Assembly (NCBI GenBank): GCA_026388815.1
Contig: JAPLJA010000228.1
Span: 1-47,522 of the forward strand
Source: Pseudomonadota bacterium
Lineage (GTDB): Bacteria; Desulfobacterota; WTBG01; JAPLJA01
Direction of reading: 5' to 3'
Length of the DNA: 47,522 bases
Part shown: in pieces, positions 9,765 through 19,354 of the stretch
Layout: every line of letters starts with the position of its first letter
Position numbering within the stretch: the stretch's first letter is position 1
Translations under genes and position numbers: made by a program
The notes under the pieces: generated by a model
Seen by the model: only the letters and a program-made list of their open reading frames with translations
What the model was told of the DNA's origin: nothing
Database searches by the model: none

Positions 9765-11168
9765 ATGACTCAACTCATTGCAAAGGTAAGGATGTCAATT
9801 AAGAGATACCTTATGCTGAAAGGCGGTGAAAAGGTAATCATCGCAGTTTCAGGCGGTCCTGACTCCGTGTGCCTTCTCCATCTCCTCCTGGACCTGAAGG
9901 ATGAATACCGTCTCAATCTGATTGTTGCTCATGTGAACCACGGATTACGAGGAAAAGAATCAATGCGGGATGAAGCATTTGTCACTGCAATGGCAAAAGA
10001 ACATTTCCTTCCCCTCAGAATAAAAAGGATTTCACCGGGAAAGTATAAGAACATGAAAGGTACATCCCTCCAGGAAAAGGCAAGGGTGCTCAGGTATGCA
10101 TGCTTCAACGAACTCTTAGAGAAAGAAAAAGCCGAGAAAATAGCGCTCGGGCATAACGCTGATGATCAGGCTGAAACTCTGCTTGCCTGGCTCATACGCG
10201 GGGCGGGAACCCGGGGTTTAAGCGGGATCCCCGCTGTACGGGAAAATATATTTATCCGTCCGCTCATCGAAGTTGAAAGACGGGAAATCGAACAGTTTTT
10301 AAAACAGAGGGATATTGAGTGGATACTGGACTCCTCCAACCTCGAGAATAAATATCTGCGGAACAGAATAAGGAGTGAACTCATACCGCACTTAAAAGAA
10401 ACGTATAACCCCAATCTGGTAGAAACCCTTACCCAGACTTCTCATATCCTCAGGGCTGAAGATGATTACCTGCAGAAGGTGAGCGAGAAATACCTGAAGA
10501 GTTGTCTTCTTAGCCGGGGAACCGGGGTAGCCTTCTTTGACTGCCGAAAGCTTCTTTCTTTACCCCGTGCAATACAGCTTAGAATTTTGAGAGAAGGCAT
10601 CATAATAGTACAGGGAAGTCTGCGTCAGATTGCCTATAAGCATTTAATCTCCATATTACAGCTACTTGGAAAATCTGGTTCAAGTAAAGGTTTGCCGTTA
10701 CCCGGGGGTGTAAAGGTAACAAAAGAGTATGATCATCTGATCATGCGTACCGGGAGACAGGTGATTAACCCATTCTGCTATGACTTACCCCATATCCCTG
10801 AATCAATCCCGATTCAGGAAATAAATAAGGAGATGAAATTCACCATCCTGAAAATGAACAAGCGTTTTTCCTTTTCGACTGACCGTAATATAGCCTACCT
10901 TGACAGAAGCAAGGTCACCTTCCCGGTTACCGTCAGAAATTGGACTTCCGGCGACTGGTTCTATCCGCGTGGCATGAGGGGAAGAAAAAAAGTAAAAGAT
11001 TTTTTTATTGATAAGAAGATACCTTTTTCTGAAAGGAGAAAAATACCGCTCCTCCTGTTTGGTGATAGAATCGTCTGGGTCGGCGGGCTCAGATCTGATC
11101 AGGAGATGGCTGCAACTCAAAGGACAAAAGAAATTCTAAAAGTTGAACTTACATCTCTTTCTGATTAG
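9765..11168 (+). CDS. tilS: tRNA(Ile)-lysidine synthase
   Basis: TilS adds lysine to C34 of tRNA-Ile with anticodon CAU, changing its codon from AUG to AUA and its amino acid from Met to Ile. The enzyme is essential in nearly all bacteria. The 467 residues show the N-type PP-loop AVSGGPDSVCL near residue 28, then HVNHGLRG and the GHNADDQAETLLAWLIRG segment. The C-terminal substrate-binding domain carries NWTSGDWFYPRGMRGRKK and DFFIDKKIPFSERRKIPLL. It follows the permease gene by 1 nt and is probably co-transcribed with it. The tilS-ftsH neighbourhood is widespread in bacteria; here a dus gene lies between them. Confidence 0.96.
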   Translation: MTQLIAKVRMSIKRYLMLKGGEKVIIAVSGGPDSVCLLHLLLDLKDEYRLNLIVAHVNHGLRGKESMRDEAFVTAMAKEHFLPLRIKRISPGKYKNMKGTSLQEKARVLRYACFNELLEKEKAEKIALGHNADDQAETLLAWLIRGAGTRGLSGIPAVRENIFIRPLIEVERREIEQFLKQRDIEWILDSSNLENKYLRNRIRSELIPHLKETYNPNLVETLTQTSHILRAEDDYLQKVSEKYLKSCLLSRGTGVAFFDCRKLLSLPRAIQLRILREGIIIVQGSLRQIAYKHLISILQLLGKSGSSKGLPLPGGVKVTKEYDHLIMRTGRQVINPFCYDLPHIPESIPIQEINKEMKFTILKMNKRFSFSTDRNIAYLDRSKVTFPVTVRNWTSGDWFYPRGMRGRKKVKDFFIDKKIPFSERRKIPLLLFGDRIVWVGGLRSDQEMAATQRTKEILKVELTSLSD

Positions 11169-11171
11169 CTA

Positions 11172-11200
11172 TTTAAAATTCTCCAAACTATTGATACCAT
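11172..11200 (+). promoter_or_regulatory. Possible extended -10 promoter for dus
   Basis: TTTAAA (11172-11177), 17 nt, then TACCAT (11195-11200) preceded by TG. The expected transcription start falls at the ATG at 11207. The match is modest and the region is AT-rich, so chance is possible. No Shine-Dalgarno sequence is seen before this ATG. Confidence 0.3.
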
Positions 11201-11206
11201 AACGTC

Positions 11207-12226
11207 ATGTTGAAAATCGGTGCCCTGACAATATCTTCTCGCTGTATCCTTGCACCTATGGCCGGGGTAAGCGATTTGCCTACCCGCATGGTCAACCGTT
11301 CATTAGGCTGCGAGTTTGCTTTTGTGGAGATGATCAACGCCTGCGCTCTTGCTTATCTGAACAGGAAAACAAAAAAGATGCTTTTAACCGTCCCTGAGGA
11401 CAGACCATTAGGCATACAACTGTTCGGAAATGATCCCGAGTCACTGCAGAAGGCAATGGATGTTCTTCTGACGACATACGAGTTTAACCTGATTGATTTT
11501 AATGCAGCATGCCCTGTAAGCAAGGTAACGAAGAGAGGGGAAGGTGCAAGCCTTCTCAAAGAACCTCGCAGATTGCGTGAACTGCTCAAAGTCCTGGTAA
11601 AGAGCTCGCCTGTTCCTGTTACGGTAAAGATACGTTCAGGATGGGACGAAACCTCTCGTAATGCCAGGGAAGTTTCTCTCCATGCCCAGGAAGCGGGAAT
11701 ACAGGGGTTATTTATCCACGGAAGAACAAGGTCACAGGGATACAGCGGAAGTGTGGATTACCGGGTGATCAGTGAAGTTAAAGAAGCACTGGAAATACCG
11801 GTCATAGCCAGCGGCGATACTTTTTCGCCCCAGTTGGTTAAGAGGATGTTTGATGAGACGGGCTGTGACGGTGTTGCCATTGCACGAGGCTCCTTGGGGA
11901 ATCCCTGGATCTTCCGAGAGTCTGAGCAGTTCCTGAGAAGCGGCATACTGTCAGAGAGGCCAGACTTCGATGAAATTACCCGCACCATGATTACTCACCT
12001 GGATCTCTGCGTAGATTTCCACGGGGAGGCTATCGGGACCATGGTCTTTCGAAAATATTTTTTCTGGTACACAAAAGGGATGTACGGGATAAAACCACTG
12101 AGAGACGAGGCATGCCGGGCAAAAACAAAAGATCACATCATGGATCTTATACATAAATTACGAGTAGCCAGGGAGAGAAAGGTAGTTTATACGAATACCC
12201 AATCAGGTGAAGGGATTGATTTATAA
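11207..12226 (+). CDS. dus: tRNA-dihydrouridine synthase
   Basis: This FMN enzyme reduces uridines in tRNA D-loops to dihydrouridine with NAD(P)H. The 339 residues form a TIM barrel with LAPMAGVSDLPTR near the N-terminus and a helical C-terminal domain. The active-site Cys lies in NAACPVSKVTKRGEGASLL. Other landmarks are VKIRSGWD, HGRTRSQGYSG and ARGSLGNPWIF. The family motif is normally N-x-G-C-P; here the Gly is Ala. I assign the general Dus family; the subgroup is probably DusB-like but not certain. The ATG has no Shine-Dalgarno sequence, and the 38-nt gap after tilS holds only a weak promoter-like match. The stop is TAA. Confidence 0.94.
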   Translation: MLKIGALTISSRCILAPMAGVSDLPTRMVNRSLGCEFAFVEMINACALAYLNRKTKKMLLTVPEDRPLGIQLFGNDPESLQKAMDVLLTTYEFNLIDFNAACPVSKVTKRGEGASLLKEPRRLRELLKVLVKSSPVPVTVKIRSGWDETSRNAREVSLHAQEAGIQGLFIHGRTRSQGYSGSVDYRVISEVKEALEIPVIASGDTFSPQLVKRMFDETGCDGVAIARGSLGNPWIFRESEQFLRSGILSERPDFDEITRTMITHLDLCVDFHGEAIGTMVFRKYFFWYTKGMYGIKPLRDEACRAKTKDHIMDLIHKLRVARERKVVYTNTQSGEGIDL

Positions 12227-12280
12227 CATTAGTATCCGGGTAAATACCCTGTAAAACGCCTTTACGAAGTGAATTGTATC

Positions 12281-12309
12281 TTGTTTAAAATACGTTAGTA
12301 TGTTATAAA
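12281..12309 (+). promoter_or_regulatory. Sigma-70 type promoter for ftsH, start predicted at the ATG
   Basis: TTGTTT (12281-12286), exactly 17 nt, then TATAAA (12304-12309). The expected start point is about 12316, within 3 nt of the ftsH ATG at 12319, and the nearest downstream purine is that A. A leaderless or nearly leaderless mRNA is predicted. Confidence 0.6.
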
Positions 12310-12318
12310 TTATTTCTT

Positions 12319-14154
12319 ATGAACCCATTTTATAAAAATTTAGGTCTCTGGCTGTTGATAAGCCTTACGATGATCCTCGTTTTTAATCTTTTTAACCAGC
12401 CCAAAAGCAAGATTGAAAAGGTTGATTACAGTGACTTCCGGTCCTCTCTTGAGTCAGGGAGCCTGAAAGAAGTCATAATCCAGGGTAAGAATATCTCCGG
12501 TAAATACACAAACGGTAAAGAGTTTAAATCTTATGCACCGGATGATCCCGACCTCGTTCGTGCATTGCGGGAAAAAGGGGTCAAGCTATCTGCCAAGCCA
12601 GAAGATCAATCCCCCTGGTATATGACTATCCTCATATCCTGGTTTCCCATGATCATCCTTATTGCTGTCTGGATATTCTTTATGAGACAGGTACAGGTAG
12701 GAGGGGGAAAAGCAATGTCATTTGGCAAGAGCCGGGCAAAGCTGCTAACCAAGGACGAACAGAAGGTAACATTCGAAGATGTGGCTGGCGTGGATGAGGC
12801 TAAAGGCGAGCTGGAAGAGATCATAGCCTTTTTAAAAGAACCAAAGAAATTTACCCAGCTCGGAGGGAAGATTCCAAAGGGTGTCCTCCTGGTCGGGGCG
12901 CCCGGGACAGGAAAAACATTGCTCGCCAAGGCAATTGCCGGTGAAGCAGCTGTGCCATTTTTCAGCATCAGCGGTTCAGATTTCGTTGAAATGTTCGTCG
13001 GAGTAGGTGCATCACGGGTAAGGGACCTTTTTATCCAGGGTAAAAGACATGCTCCCTGCATAATCTTTATTGATGAGATAGACGCAGTGGGGAGGCATCG
13101 TGGAGCAGGATTGGGGGGAGGCCATGATGAAAGGGAACAGACCCTGAACCAGCTTCTCGTTGAGATGGATGGTTTCTTATCGAATGAGGGCGTTATCCTT
13201 ATCGCCGCAACAAACAGGCCCGATGTCCTGGACCCGGCATTGCTCAGACCGGGCAGGTTTGATCGAAGGGTGGTCGTCCCGACACCGGATGTCAAAGGAA
13301 GAGAAGGAATATTAAAAGTTCATACAAAAAATATGCCTGTGGCGAATGACGTGGACCTCCAGGTGCTTGCCCGGGGTACCCCTGGCTTCTGCGGTGCTGA
13401 TCTGGCAAACATGGTCAACGAAGCCGCTCTCCTGGCTGCCCGGCAAGGGAAAAAATCGGTGGAGATGACAGACTTTGAGCAGGCAAAGGATAAGGTATTA
13501 ATGGGGGTAGAACGGAAGAGTATGATCATCAGTCAGGATGAGAAAAATAATACAGCCTACCATGAGGGTGGTCACACCCTGGTGGCAAGGCTCATGCCCC
13601 ACGCAGACCCTGTTCACAAGGTAACCATCATACCGAGAGGGATGTCTCTCGGGCTTACACAGCAGTTGCCGTTGGATGATAAGTATACCTATACGAAAGA
13701 TTACCTTTTAACCAGTATAACCATTCTCCTGGGTGGCAGGTCCGCAGAGGAGCTGGTGCTCAAAGACAGGACTACCGGTGCCGGGAATGATCTTGAAAGG
13801 GCTACAGAACTTGCCCGGAAAATGGTGTGCGAATGGGGAATGAGCGATGAGCTCGGCCCGCTAACCTTCGGCAAGAAAGAGGAACAGATTTTCCTCGGCA
13901 GGGAGATTGCCCAGCATAGAGACTACAGCGAGGAAACGGCAATCAAGATTGATCAGGAGGTCAATAAAATCGTGACCTCAAGCTATGAAAAGGCAAAAAG
14001 GTTAATCATAGAGAACCTCGATGCACTCCATCGCCTTGCCAGTGCTCTTTTGGAGAAAGAATCGTTAGACGGCAAAGAAATCGATGAGATTATCTTTGGA
14101 AACAATACCCTGGTTGCACAAGAATCTCTTCAGATGGAGGAAGGAAAGGTCTAA
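12319..14154 (+). CDS. ftsH: ATP-dependent zinc metalloprotease FtsH
   Basis: FtsH is the membrane-anchored AAA+ protease that degrades misassembled membrane proteins and selected regulators. The 611 residues have two membrane spans (about 8-24 and 96-118) around a small periplasmic domain. The AAA module has Walker A GAPGTGKT near residue 194, Walker B IIFIDEID, and the SRH segment [19 protein letters not shown]. The zinc motif is HEGGH at 415-419, where most FtsH proteins have HEAGH; both fit HExxH. The start gives [16 protein letters not shown], which is standard for the family, yet no Shine-Dalgarno sequence precedes it and a strong promoter ends 9 nt before it. folP follows after about 70 nt. 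Confidence 0.98.
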   Translation: MNPFYKNLGLWLLISLTMILVFNLFNQPKSKIEKVDYSDFRSSLESGSLKEVIIQGKNISGKYTNGKEFKSYAPDDPDLVRALREKGVKLSAKPEDQSPWYMTILISWFPMIILIAVWIFFMRQVQVGGGKAMSFGKSRAKLLTKDEQKVTFEDVAGVDEAKGELEEIIAFLKEPKKFTQLGGKIPKGVLLVGAPGTGKTLLAKAIAGEAAVPFFSISGSDFVEMFVGVGASRVRDLFIQGKRHAPCIIFIDEIDAVGRHRGAGLGGGHDEREQTLNQLLVEMDGFLSNEGVILIAATNRPDVLDPALLRPGRFDRRVVVPTPDVKGREGILKVHTKNMPVANDVDLQVLARGTPGFCGADLANMVNEAALLAARQGKKSVEMTDFEQAKDKVLMGVERKSMIISQDEKNNTAYHEGGHTLVARLMPHADPVHKVTIIPRGMSLGLTQQLPLDDKYTYTKDYLLTSITILLGGRSAEELVLKDRTTGAGNDLERATELARKMVCEWGMSDELGPLTFGKKEEQIFLGREIAQHRDYSEETAIKIDQEVNKIVTSSYEKAKRLIIENLDALHRLASALLEKESLDGKEIDEIIFGNNTLVAQESLQMEEGKV

Positions 14155-14231
14155 AATCCATGCCTCCTGAAATGCGAACAATCTAAACCTTCATACATAC
14201 AATAGTTATTTCGCCAAAAAGGATGCCCTGC

Positions 14232-15113
14232 ATGTCAGCAGTGACTGAAAAAAGCAAGCAGTGCTATACGAATCTCACTGTTGAATACCCGGGGGGCTTG
14301 CTTAACTTTAATAAAAAAACGTATATCATGGGGATTCTCAATATTACCCCGGATTCTTTCTCTGATGGGGGGAAATACTATTCCCTAAAGAATGCTGTGG
14401 AGCGGGGCCTTGAGATGGCGGATGAGGGGGCTGACCTGATTGATGTGGGTGGTGAATCATCAAGACCTAGCTCTCAACCTGTCACTGCAGAAGAAGAGAT
14501 GAGGAGAGTTATCCCTGTTATTGAAGCATTAGCAGGAAAACTTGCCATACCAATCTCAATTGATACCTATAAAGCATCCGTAGCGCAAAGGGCAATCGAG
14601 GCGGGGGCTCGGATGATTAATGATATCAGCGCACTCCGGTTTGACCCTGCTATGGGTATGATTGTCGCCAAATCAAAGGTACCGGTAGTCCTGATGCACA
14701 TGAGAGGACAACCGGCGACCATGCAGGAAAATGTTGTGTATTATTCTCTTATTTCAGAGATTACCCAGTTTCTCAAGGAGAGGATTGAAGTGGCTGAACA
14801 GGTTGGCATTTCACCGCACCGGATTGTTATCGACCCGGGCATTGGTTTTGGAAAATCCGTAATAGAGGGCAATCTGGAAATTATCAAACAGCTATCATTT
14901 TTGACATCTCTCAAAAAGCCAATTTTAATTGGTCCCTCCAGGAAAACGTTTATCGGAATAATCCAGGGTGAAAATAAAGGGGAGAGAGATGAAGGGACTG
15001 CTATTTTAGCTGCGATCGCAATCAATAATGGCGCTCATATGATCAGGGTCCATGACGTGAAGAGAATGAAAAAGGTGGTAAAAATCATGGATACCCTGAA
15101 AATGATTAACTAA
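14232..15113 (+). CDS. folP: Dihydropteroate synthase
   Basis: FolP condenses pterin pyrophosphate with p-aminobenzoate in folate synthesis and is the target of sulfonamides. The 293 residues show the first signature [16 protein letters not shown], then [36 protein letters not shown] and the end motif RVHDVKRM. I chose ATG 14232 because AAAAAGGA lies 8 nt before it; the upstream in-frame ATG at 14223 overlaps that site. glmM follows after 16 nt. In many Deltaproteobacteria a diadenylate cyclase (cdaA) and a ybbR gene lie between folP and glmM; they are absent here. Confidence 0.96.
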   Translation: MSAVTEKSKQCYTNLTVEYPGGLLNFNKKTYIMGILNITPDSFSDGGKYYSLKNAVERGLEMADEGADLIDVGGESSRPSSQPVTAEEEMRRVIPVIEALAGKLAIPISIDTYKASVAQRAIEAGARMINDISALRFDPAMGMIVAKSKVPVVLMHMRGQPATMQENVVYYSLISEITQFLKERIEVAEQVGISPHRIVIDPGIGFGKSVIEGNLEIIKQLSFLTSLKKPILIGPSRKTFIGIIQGENKGERDEGTAILAAIAINNGAHMIRVHDVKRMKKVVKIMDTLKMIN

Positions 15114-15129
15114 ATACGAGGGCAAGAAC

Positions 15130-16479
15130 ATGGGGAGATTATTCGGGACTGACGGAATACGTGGAGTAGCCAATGTCCATCCCATGACTACAGAAATGGC
15201 AATGCAACTGGGGAGGGCTATTGCCTTCATATTTAAGCGAGGCAATAAGCGTCCCCGGATACTCATTGGAAAGGATACGCGATTATCAGGGTACATGCTG
15301 GAGAATGCACTGCTCTCCGGCATCTGCTCAATGGGTGCAGACTGTCTGCTGGTTGGACCGATACCGACACCGGGAATTGCTTTCCTCACAACGAGCATGA
15401 GGGCAGATGCAGGAGTGGTAATCTCTGCCTCGCATAATCCTTTTCAGGATAACGGGATCAAGATATTTTCTCATGACGGTTTTAAACTGCCTGATGAACT
15501 GGAAGAGAGGATAGAAGAATTGATCCTGGGGAATTCTATTGACTCATTTCGCCCAACAGCGACAGATATTGGAAAGGCATACCGTATAGCAGATGCACCC
15601 GGAAGATACATTATGCTCTTAAAGAGCACTCTCCCGAGAGAAATGAAACTTGATGGCATGAAGATCGTTCTGGATTGCGCTCATGGAGCTTCATACGCGA
15701 TAGCTCCTACGGTGCTGGACGAACTGGGTGCCGGCTTAACAACCATCGGGGTAAGGCCGAACGGAGAAAATATCAATTTAAATTGCGGGTCCCTCCATCC
15801 GGAGGTAATCAGTAAATCGGTGATAAAGCATAAGGCAGATATCGGAATAGCGCTGGATGGAGATGGTGACCGGGTGATTTTTTCTGATGAGCACGGCAGT
15901 AAAATAGACGGCGATCAGGTTATGGCGATCTGTGCCCTCGATCTTCTCGCGAAAAAGAGACTGAACAGAAAAACCCTCGTTGCAACAGTGATGAGCAATA
16001 TCGGCTTGGAGCGTGCTCTTAAAAAGGCTGGAGGAAAAGTGGTCAGAACCCCGGTTGGCGACAGGTATGTGGTGGAGGAGATGAGGCGGGGAAAGTATAA
16101 TTTGGGCGGAGAACAGTCCGGTCATATGATCTTTCTCGACCATAACACTACGGGAGATGGTATTATTACCGCGCTGCAGGTACTTGCAATCATGACCGAA
16201 CAGGGACGAAAGCTCTCAGAACTGTCACAAGTGCTTACAAAATATCCGCAGGTGCTCATGAATGTCAGTGTCAGCAAGAAAAAAGATATGAATAAAGTAC
16301 CGGCACTTACCTCTACCATTGAAAAGATAAAAAAGAAACTCGGTTCAACAGGAAGGGTGCTGGTGAGAAGTTCCGGGACAGAACCCCTTATCCGTATTAT
16401 GGTAGAAGGAGAAGACAGGAAAGAAATCCAGAAGATGGCAGAAGATATAGCCCGCTGCGTTGAGAAGAATTTTCAGTAA
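15130..16479 (+). CDS. glmM: Phosphoglucosamine mutase
   Basis: GlmM converts glucosamine-6-phosphate to glucosamine-1-phosphate for UDP-GlcNAc, the precursor of peptidoglycan and lipopolysaccharide. The 449 residues begin with [11 protein letters not shown]. The catalytic phosphoserine loop is [16 protein letters not shown] near residue 100. The magnesium loop is DGDGDRV near 242, the sugar-binding loop is GGEQSGH, and the phosphate-binding site is [13 protein letters not shown] near the end. Length and motifs match the family. The start has GAGGG upstream. pdxJ follows after 14 nt. Confidence 0.97.
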   Translation: MGRLFGTDGIRGVANVHPMTTEMAMQLGRAIAFIFKRGNKRPRILIGKDTRLSGYMLENALLSGICSMGADCLLVGPIPTPGIAFLTTSMRADAGVVISASHNPFQDNGIKIFSHDGFKLPDELEERIEELILGNSIDSFRPTATDIGKAYRIADAPGRYIMLLKSTLPREMKLDGMKIVLDCAHGASYAIAPTVLDELGAGLTTIGVRPNGENINLNCGSLHPEVISKSVIKHKADIGIALDGDGDRVIFSDEHGSKIDGDQVMAICALDLLAKKRLNRKTLVATVMSNIGLERALKKAGGKVVRTPVGDRYVVEEMRRGKYNLGGEQSGHMIFLDHNTTGDGIITALQVLAIMTEQGRKLSELSQVLTKYPQVLMNVSVSKKKDMNKVPALTSTIEKIKKKLGSTGRVLVRSSGTEPLIRIMVEGEDRKEIQKMAEDIARCVEKNFQ

Positions 16480-16493
16480 GAAAGGACAGAAGA

Positions 16494-17219
16494 GTGGCAA
16501 AGCTATCGGTAAATGTGGATCATATCGCAACCCTGAGACAGGCAAGGAGAGGGATAGAGCCTGACCCTGTATATGCCGCTGTCATGGCAGAACTGGCAGG
16601 ATGCGATGGGATTATCGTCCACCTGCGTGAAGACCGGAGACATATCCAGTTCCGTGATCTTGAATTGTTGAGGAAGATTCTGAAGACCAGGCTGAACCTT
16701 GAGATGGCAGCAACACCCGGGATGATCAAAATAGCACTGAGCATCATTCCAGATTTGGCCACCTTTGTACCGGAAAAGAGGCAGGAACTCACCACAGAAG
16801 GCGGTCTCGATGTGATCGCTCATCAGAGAAAAATAGCTTACGCCATAAAGACACTTCACAGGAAAGCTATACCAGTAAGTCTCTTTGTAAACCCGGACGT
16901 GCATCAGGTTGAGACAGCTAAAGCATGCGGAGCTGATTTTGTGGAGATCCATACCGGTATCTACAGTGAAGCAAGAACAGAAAATGCGATAGCGCGGGAG
17001 TGGAAGAGGATAGCTCAGGCTGTGGATAAGGCTGCTCATCTTGGCCTCAGGGTAAATGCCGGCCACGGTCTCAATTACCAGAACATTAAGCCCCTTTTGG
17101 AATTGAAGGGCATTGAGGAGTTCAGTATCGGCCACAGTATTATTGCCCGTGCGGTCCTGACAGGGATGGATCAAGCGGTCAGAGATATGATTTCAATTAT
17201 TAAAAGTGGTGCGGAATAG
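16494..17219 (+). CDS. pdxJ: Pyridoxine 5'-phosphate synthase
   Basis: PdxJ closes the pyridoxine ring from 1-deoxyxylulose-5-phosphate and aminoacetone-3-phosphate in the DXP-dependent B6 pathway. The 241 residues carry LSVNVDHIATLRQARRG at the start, with the His and Arg residues of the active site, then HLREDRRHIQ, NLEMA, ISLFVNPD-like and EIHTGIYSEA, and a GLRVNAGHGLNYQN phosphate loop. The start codon is GTG at 16494, with AAAGGA upstream. In related genomes acpS commonly lies between pdxJ and the next gene; here nnrD/E begins 3 nt after the stop. Confidence 0.96.
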   Translation: MAKLSVNVDHIATLRQARRGIEPDPVYAAVMAELAGCDGIIVHLREDRRHIQFRDLELLRKILKTRLNLEMAATPGMIKIALSIIPDLATFVPEKRQELTTEGGLDVIAHQRKIAYAIKTLHRKAIPVSLFVNPDVHQVETAKACGADFVEIHTGIYSEARTENAIAREWKRIAQAVDKAAHLGLRVNAGHGLNYQNIKPLLELKGIEEFSIGHSIIARAVLTGMDQAVRDMISIIKSGAE

Positions 17220-17222
17220 GAT

Positions 17223-18830
17223 ATGTACTTAGCAACTGCTGATATCATGCAGAGACTTGACCAGAAGACAATTAAAGGCACCGGTATACCGGGCGTGGTA
17301 CTCATGGAGAATGCCGGCCGTGGAATATACCAACATCTCTGTTCCTCTTTCCCTGACCTTCAGGAGAGAACCGTAGCTGTTATTGCGGGAAAAGGGAATA
17401 ACGGTGGCGACGGTTTTGTCATTGCCCGTTATCTAACCAATGAAAAGATCAAATGCAGAGTATTTCTTCTTACTTCAAAAGAGAAAGTCATGGGAGATGC
17501 ACTGGTAAATCTCAACATAATTGAGAGCATGGGTATACCTCTCACAGAGATAACCTCATCTTCTGAATGGAAATCTGCGTTTCAGGAGATGAGAGGAGGA
17601 TACAACCTGATCATTGATGCCATATTCGGTACAGGGCTCAATACGGAAATTCAGGGATTATTGAGAGAAGTGATTGAAGATGTCAATACAATTATCTGCC
17701 CAAAAGTGGCAGTTGACATCCCATCCGGATTGAATGCCAGCAATGGTAAAATCATGGGTGCCTGCATAAAGGCTGACCTCACTATTACTATGGGCCTCCC
17801 AAAGATTGGCCAGGTTATCTTCCCTGGTGCTGATTATACCGGAACATTGAAACTGGCAGACATTTCTCTTCCTCAGTCACTCGTCGATGCAGAAAAAATA
17901 CCCTATCATCTCATGCTTTTTGAGGATATCTCCGGGCTGATCATGGAAAGAAGCGCCAATACACACAAAGGCAACTTCGGGCATCTTTTGGTCCTCGCCG
18001 GTTCTCCCGGAAAAACAGGAGCAGCAGTATTAACCTGTGATGCAGCCATGAGAGTGGGGACAGGCCTGGTAACGCTGGGTATCGCCCAGAGTTTAAATCC
18101 TGTGATGGAGGTAAAACTTACCGAGGTGATGACTGAACCTCTCCCTGAAGAAGAGCCGGGGTTCCTCGGCATAAAGTCGTGGGAAGTGATAAAAGATATT
18201 GTGGCCGGAAAGACTGCTGTGGCAATAGGGCCGGGGATTTCAACCAGAAAGGGCACCTCTGAATTAGTATGGAGAATTCTCGAGGAGACAAGCATTCCAG
18301 CAGTGGTGGATGCTGATGGGATTACCTGCCTATCCGGGGACCTCTCTGTGCTGAAAAAAGTCAAGGCGCCGGTCATACTGACTCCACATCCAGGAGAGAT
18401 GGCAAGGCTGCTTCAATGCTCTCCTAAAGAAATTCAGGATGATCGTATCGGGATTTCCCGACAGTTTGCACAGGAATATGGGGTCTATGTTGTTTTGAAA
18501 GGTGCAAGGACTCTTATTGCCGAGCCGGACGGTACTGTATCCATCAATCCAACCGGGAATCCGGGTATGGCTTCAGGCGGGGCAGGGGATGCGCTCACCG
18601 GCATGATCGGAGGCTTGATTGCTCAGGGTTATCCGGTAAACAGGGCTCTGCATATTGCGGTTTTCGCTCATGGTCTCATCGCTGACATCATAGCTCTGGA
18701 AAGGGGGAAGGTTGGCATCACCGCAGGTGATATAATTCACACCATACCCCGCTGCCTGGATCTCATTGCACAGGGCGATCCATCCCGGATCGAAATTCCC
18801 TGGGGAAAATACCATCTTCTTTCATGGTAG
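17223..18830 (+). CDS. nnrD: Bifunctional NAD(P)H-hydrate repair enzyme (epimerase + ADP-dependent dehydratase)
   Basis: The protein repairs damaged NAD(P)H hydrates. The N-terminal NnrE/YjeF_N domain (about 1-215) epimerises the R and S hydrates and shows VLMENAGRGIYQH, AGKGNNGGDGFVIAR and DAIFGTGLN. The C-terminal NnrD domain (about 230-520) is a ribokinase-like dehydratase with HKGNFGHLLVLAGSPGKTGA, LTPHPGEMARLL and the end motif GNPGMASGGAGDALTGMIGG. The 535 residues are the usual fusion length. It begins 3 nt after pdxJ and overlaps tsaE by 7 nt, so the three are one transcript. The metabolic repair role is known for the family; nothing here suggests otherwise. Confidence 0.96.
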   Translation: MYLATADIMQRLDQKTIKGTGIPGVVLMENAGRGIYQHLCSSFPDLQERTVAVIAGKGNNGGDGFVIARYLTNEKIKCRVFLLTSKEKVMGDALVNLNIIESMGIPLTEITSSSEWKSAFQEMRGGYNLIIDAIFGTGLNTEIQGLLREVIEDVNTIICPKVAVDIPSGLNASNGKIMGACIKADLTITMGLPKIGQVIFPGADYTGTLKLADISLPQSLVDAEKIPYHLMLFEDISGLIMERSANTHKGNFGHLLVLAGSPGKTGAAVLTCDAAMRVGTGLVTLGIAQSLNPVMEVKLTEVMTEPLPEEEPGFLGIKSWEVIKDIVAGKTAVAIGPGISTRKGTSELVWRILEETSIPAVVDADGITCLSGDLSVLKKVKAPVILTPHPGEMARLLQCSPKEIQDDRIGISRQFAQEYGVYVVLKGARTLIAEPDGTVSINPTGNPGMASGGAGDALTGMIGGLIAQGYPVNRALHIAVFAHGLIADIIALERGKVGITAGDIIHTIPRCLDLIAQGDPSRIEIPWGKYHLLSW

Positions 18831-19348
18831 AAGAGAAAATAACCGTTATCAAAAGTTACAGCGAAGATGAGACGGTCTCATGGGGAAAGATATTGGGAGG
18901 GCTGCTGAAGGCAGGTGACATCGTGGGATTGAGAGGAGATCTCGGTGCAGGGAAAACATGTTTTGTTAAGGGAGTTGCGGATGGATTAGGGATACCCGAA
19001 GATCAATATGTAGCAAGTCCTACCTTTACCCTGATCAACGAATACAGAGGACGTGTTACTCTGTATCATTTTGATCTCTACCGTATACAGAATGAAAAAG
19101 AGATTGTAGGGCTGGGTTACGAAGAGTATCTTTTCGGGAATGGATTGGTCATTATCGAATGGGCAGAGAAGATGTTACGGTTCCTACCAGAGGAACATCT
19201 TTTGATTGAAATAGAAAGGGTAAATGATAAAAAAAGAAATTTCATTTTTACGGGGAGAGGTAGGTGGTACTCCGAGATTGTTAAACATATTGAAGAACGT
19301 CAGAAATACCAGTACAGCTTCAGTAATTTTTTAAGTGAGGGGGGTTAA
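18824..19348 (+). CDS. tsaE: tRNA threonylcarbamoyladenosine synthesis ATPase TsaE
   Basis: TsaE is the ATPase that supports TsaB-TsaD in making t6A37 in ANN-decoding tRNAs. The 174 residues have Walker A GDLGAGKTCFVKG near residue 40, then SPTFTLINEYRG, YHFDLYRI and IIEWAEK, all family hallmarks. The last 30 residues (after about 145) are not conserved-looking. The ATG overlaps the nnrD/E stop by 7 nt. The gene order nnrD-tsaE is very common. tsaB and tsaD are not in the window. Confidence 0.95.
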   Translation: MVEEKITVIKSYSEDETVSWGKILGGLLKAGDIVGLRGDLGAGKTCFVKGVADGLGIPEDQYVASPTFTLINEYRGRVTLYHFDLYRIQNEKEIVGLGYEEYLFGNGLVIIEWAEKMLRFLPEEHLLIEIERVNDKKRNFIFTGRGRWYSEIVKHIEERQKYQYSFSNFLSEGG

Positions 19349-19354
19349 AGAGAG

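Noticed and set aside
12606-13295. 229-codon open frame antisense to ftsH
   Set aside because: It lies wholly inside ftsH on the other strand, its product is low-complexity Ser/Pro/Thr-rich with no family features, and it has no ribosome site.
16503-17174. 223-codon open frame antisense to pdxJ
   Set aside because: It mirrors the conserved pdxJ gene, and the translated sequence resembles no known family.
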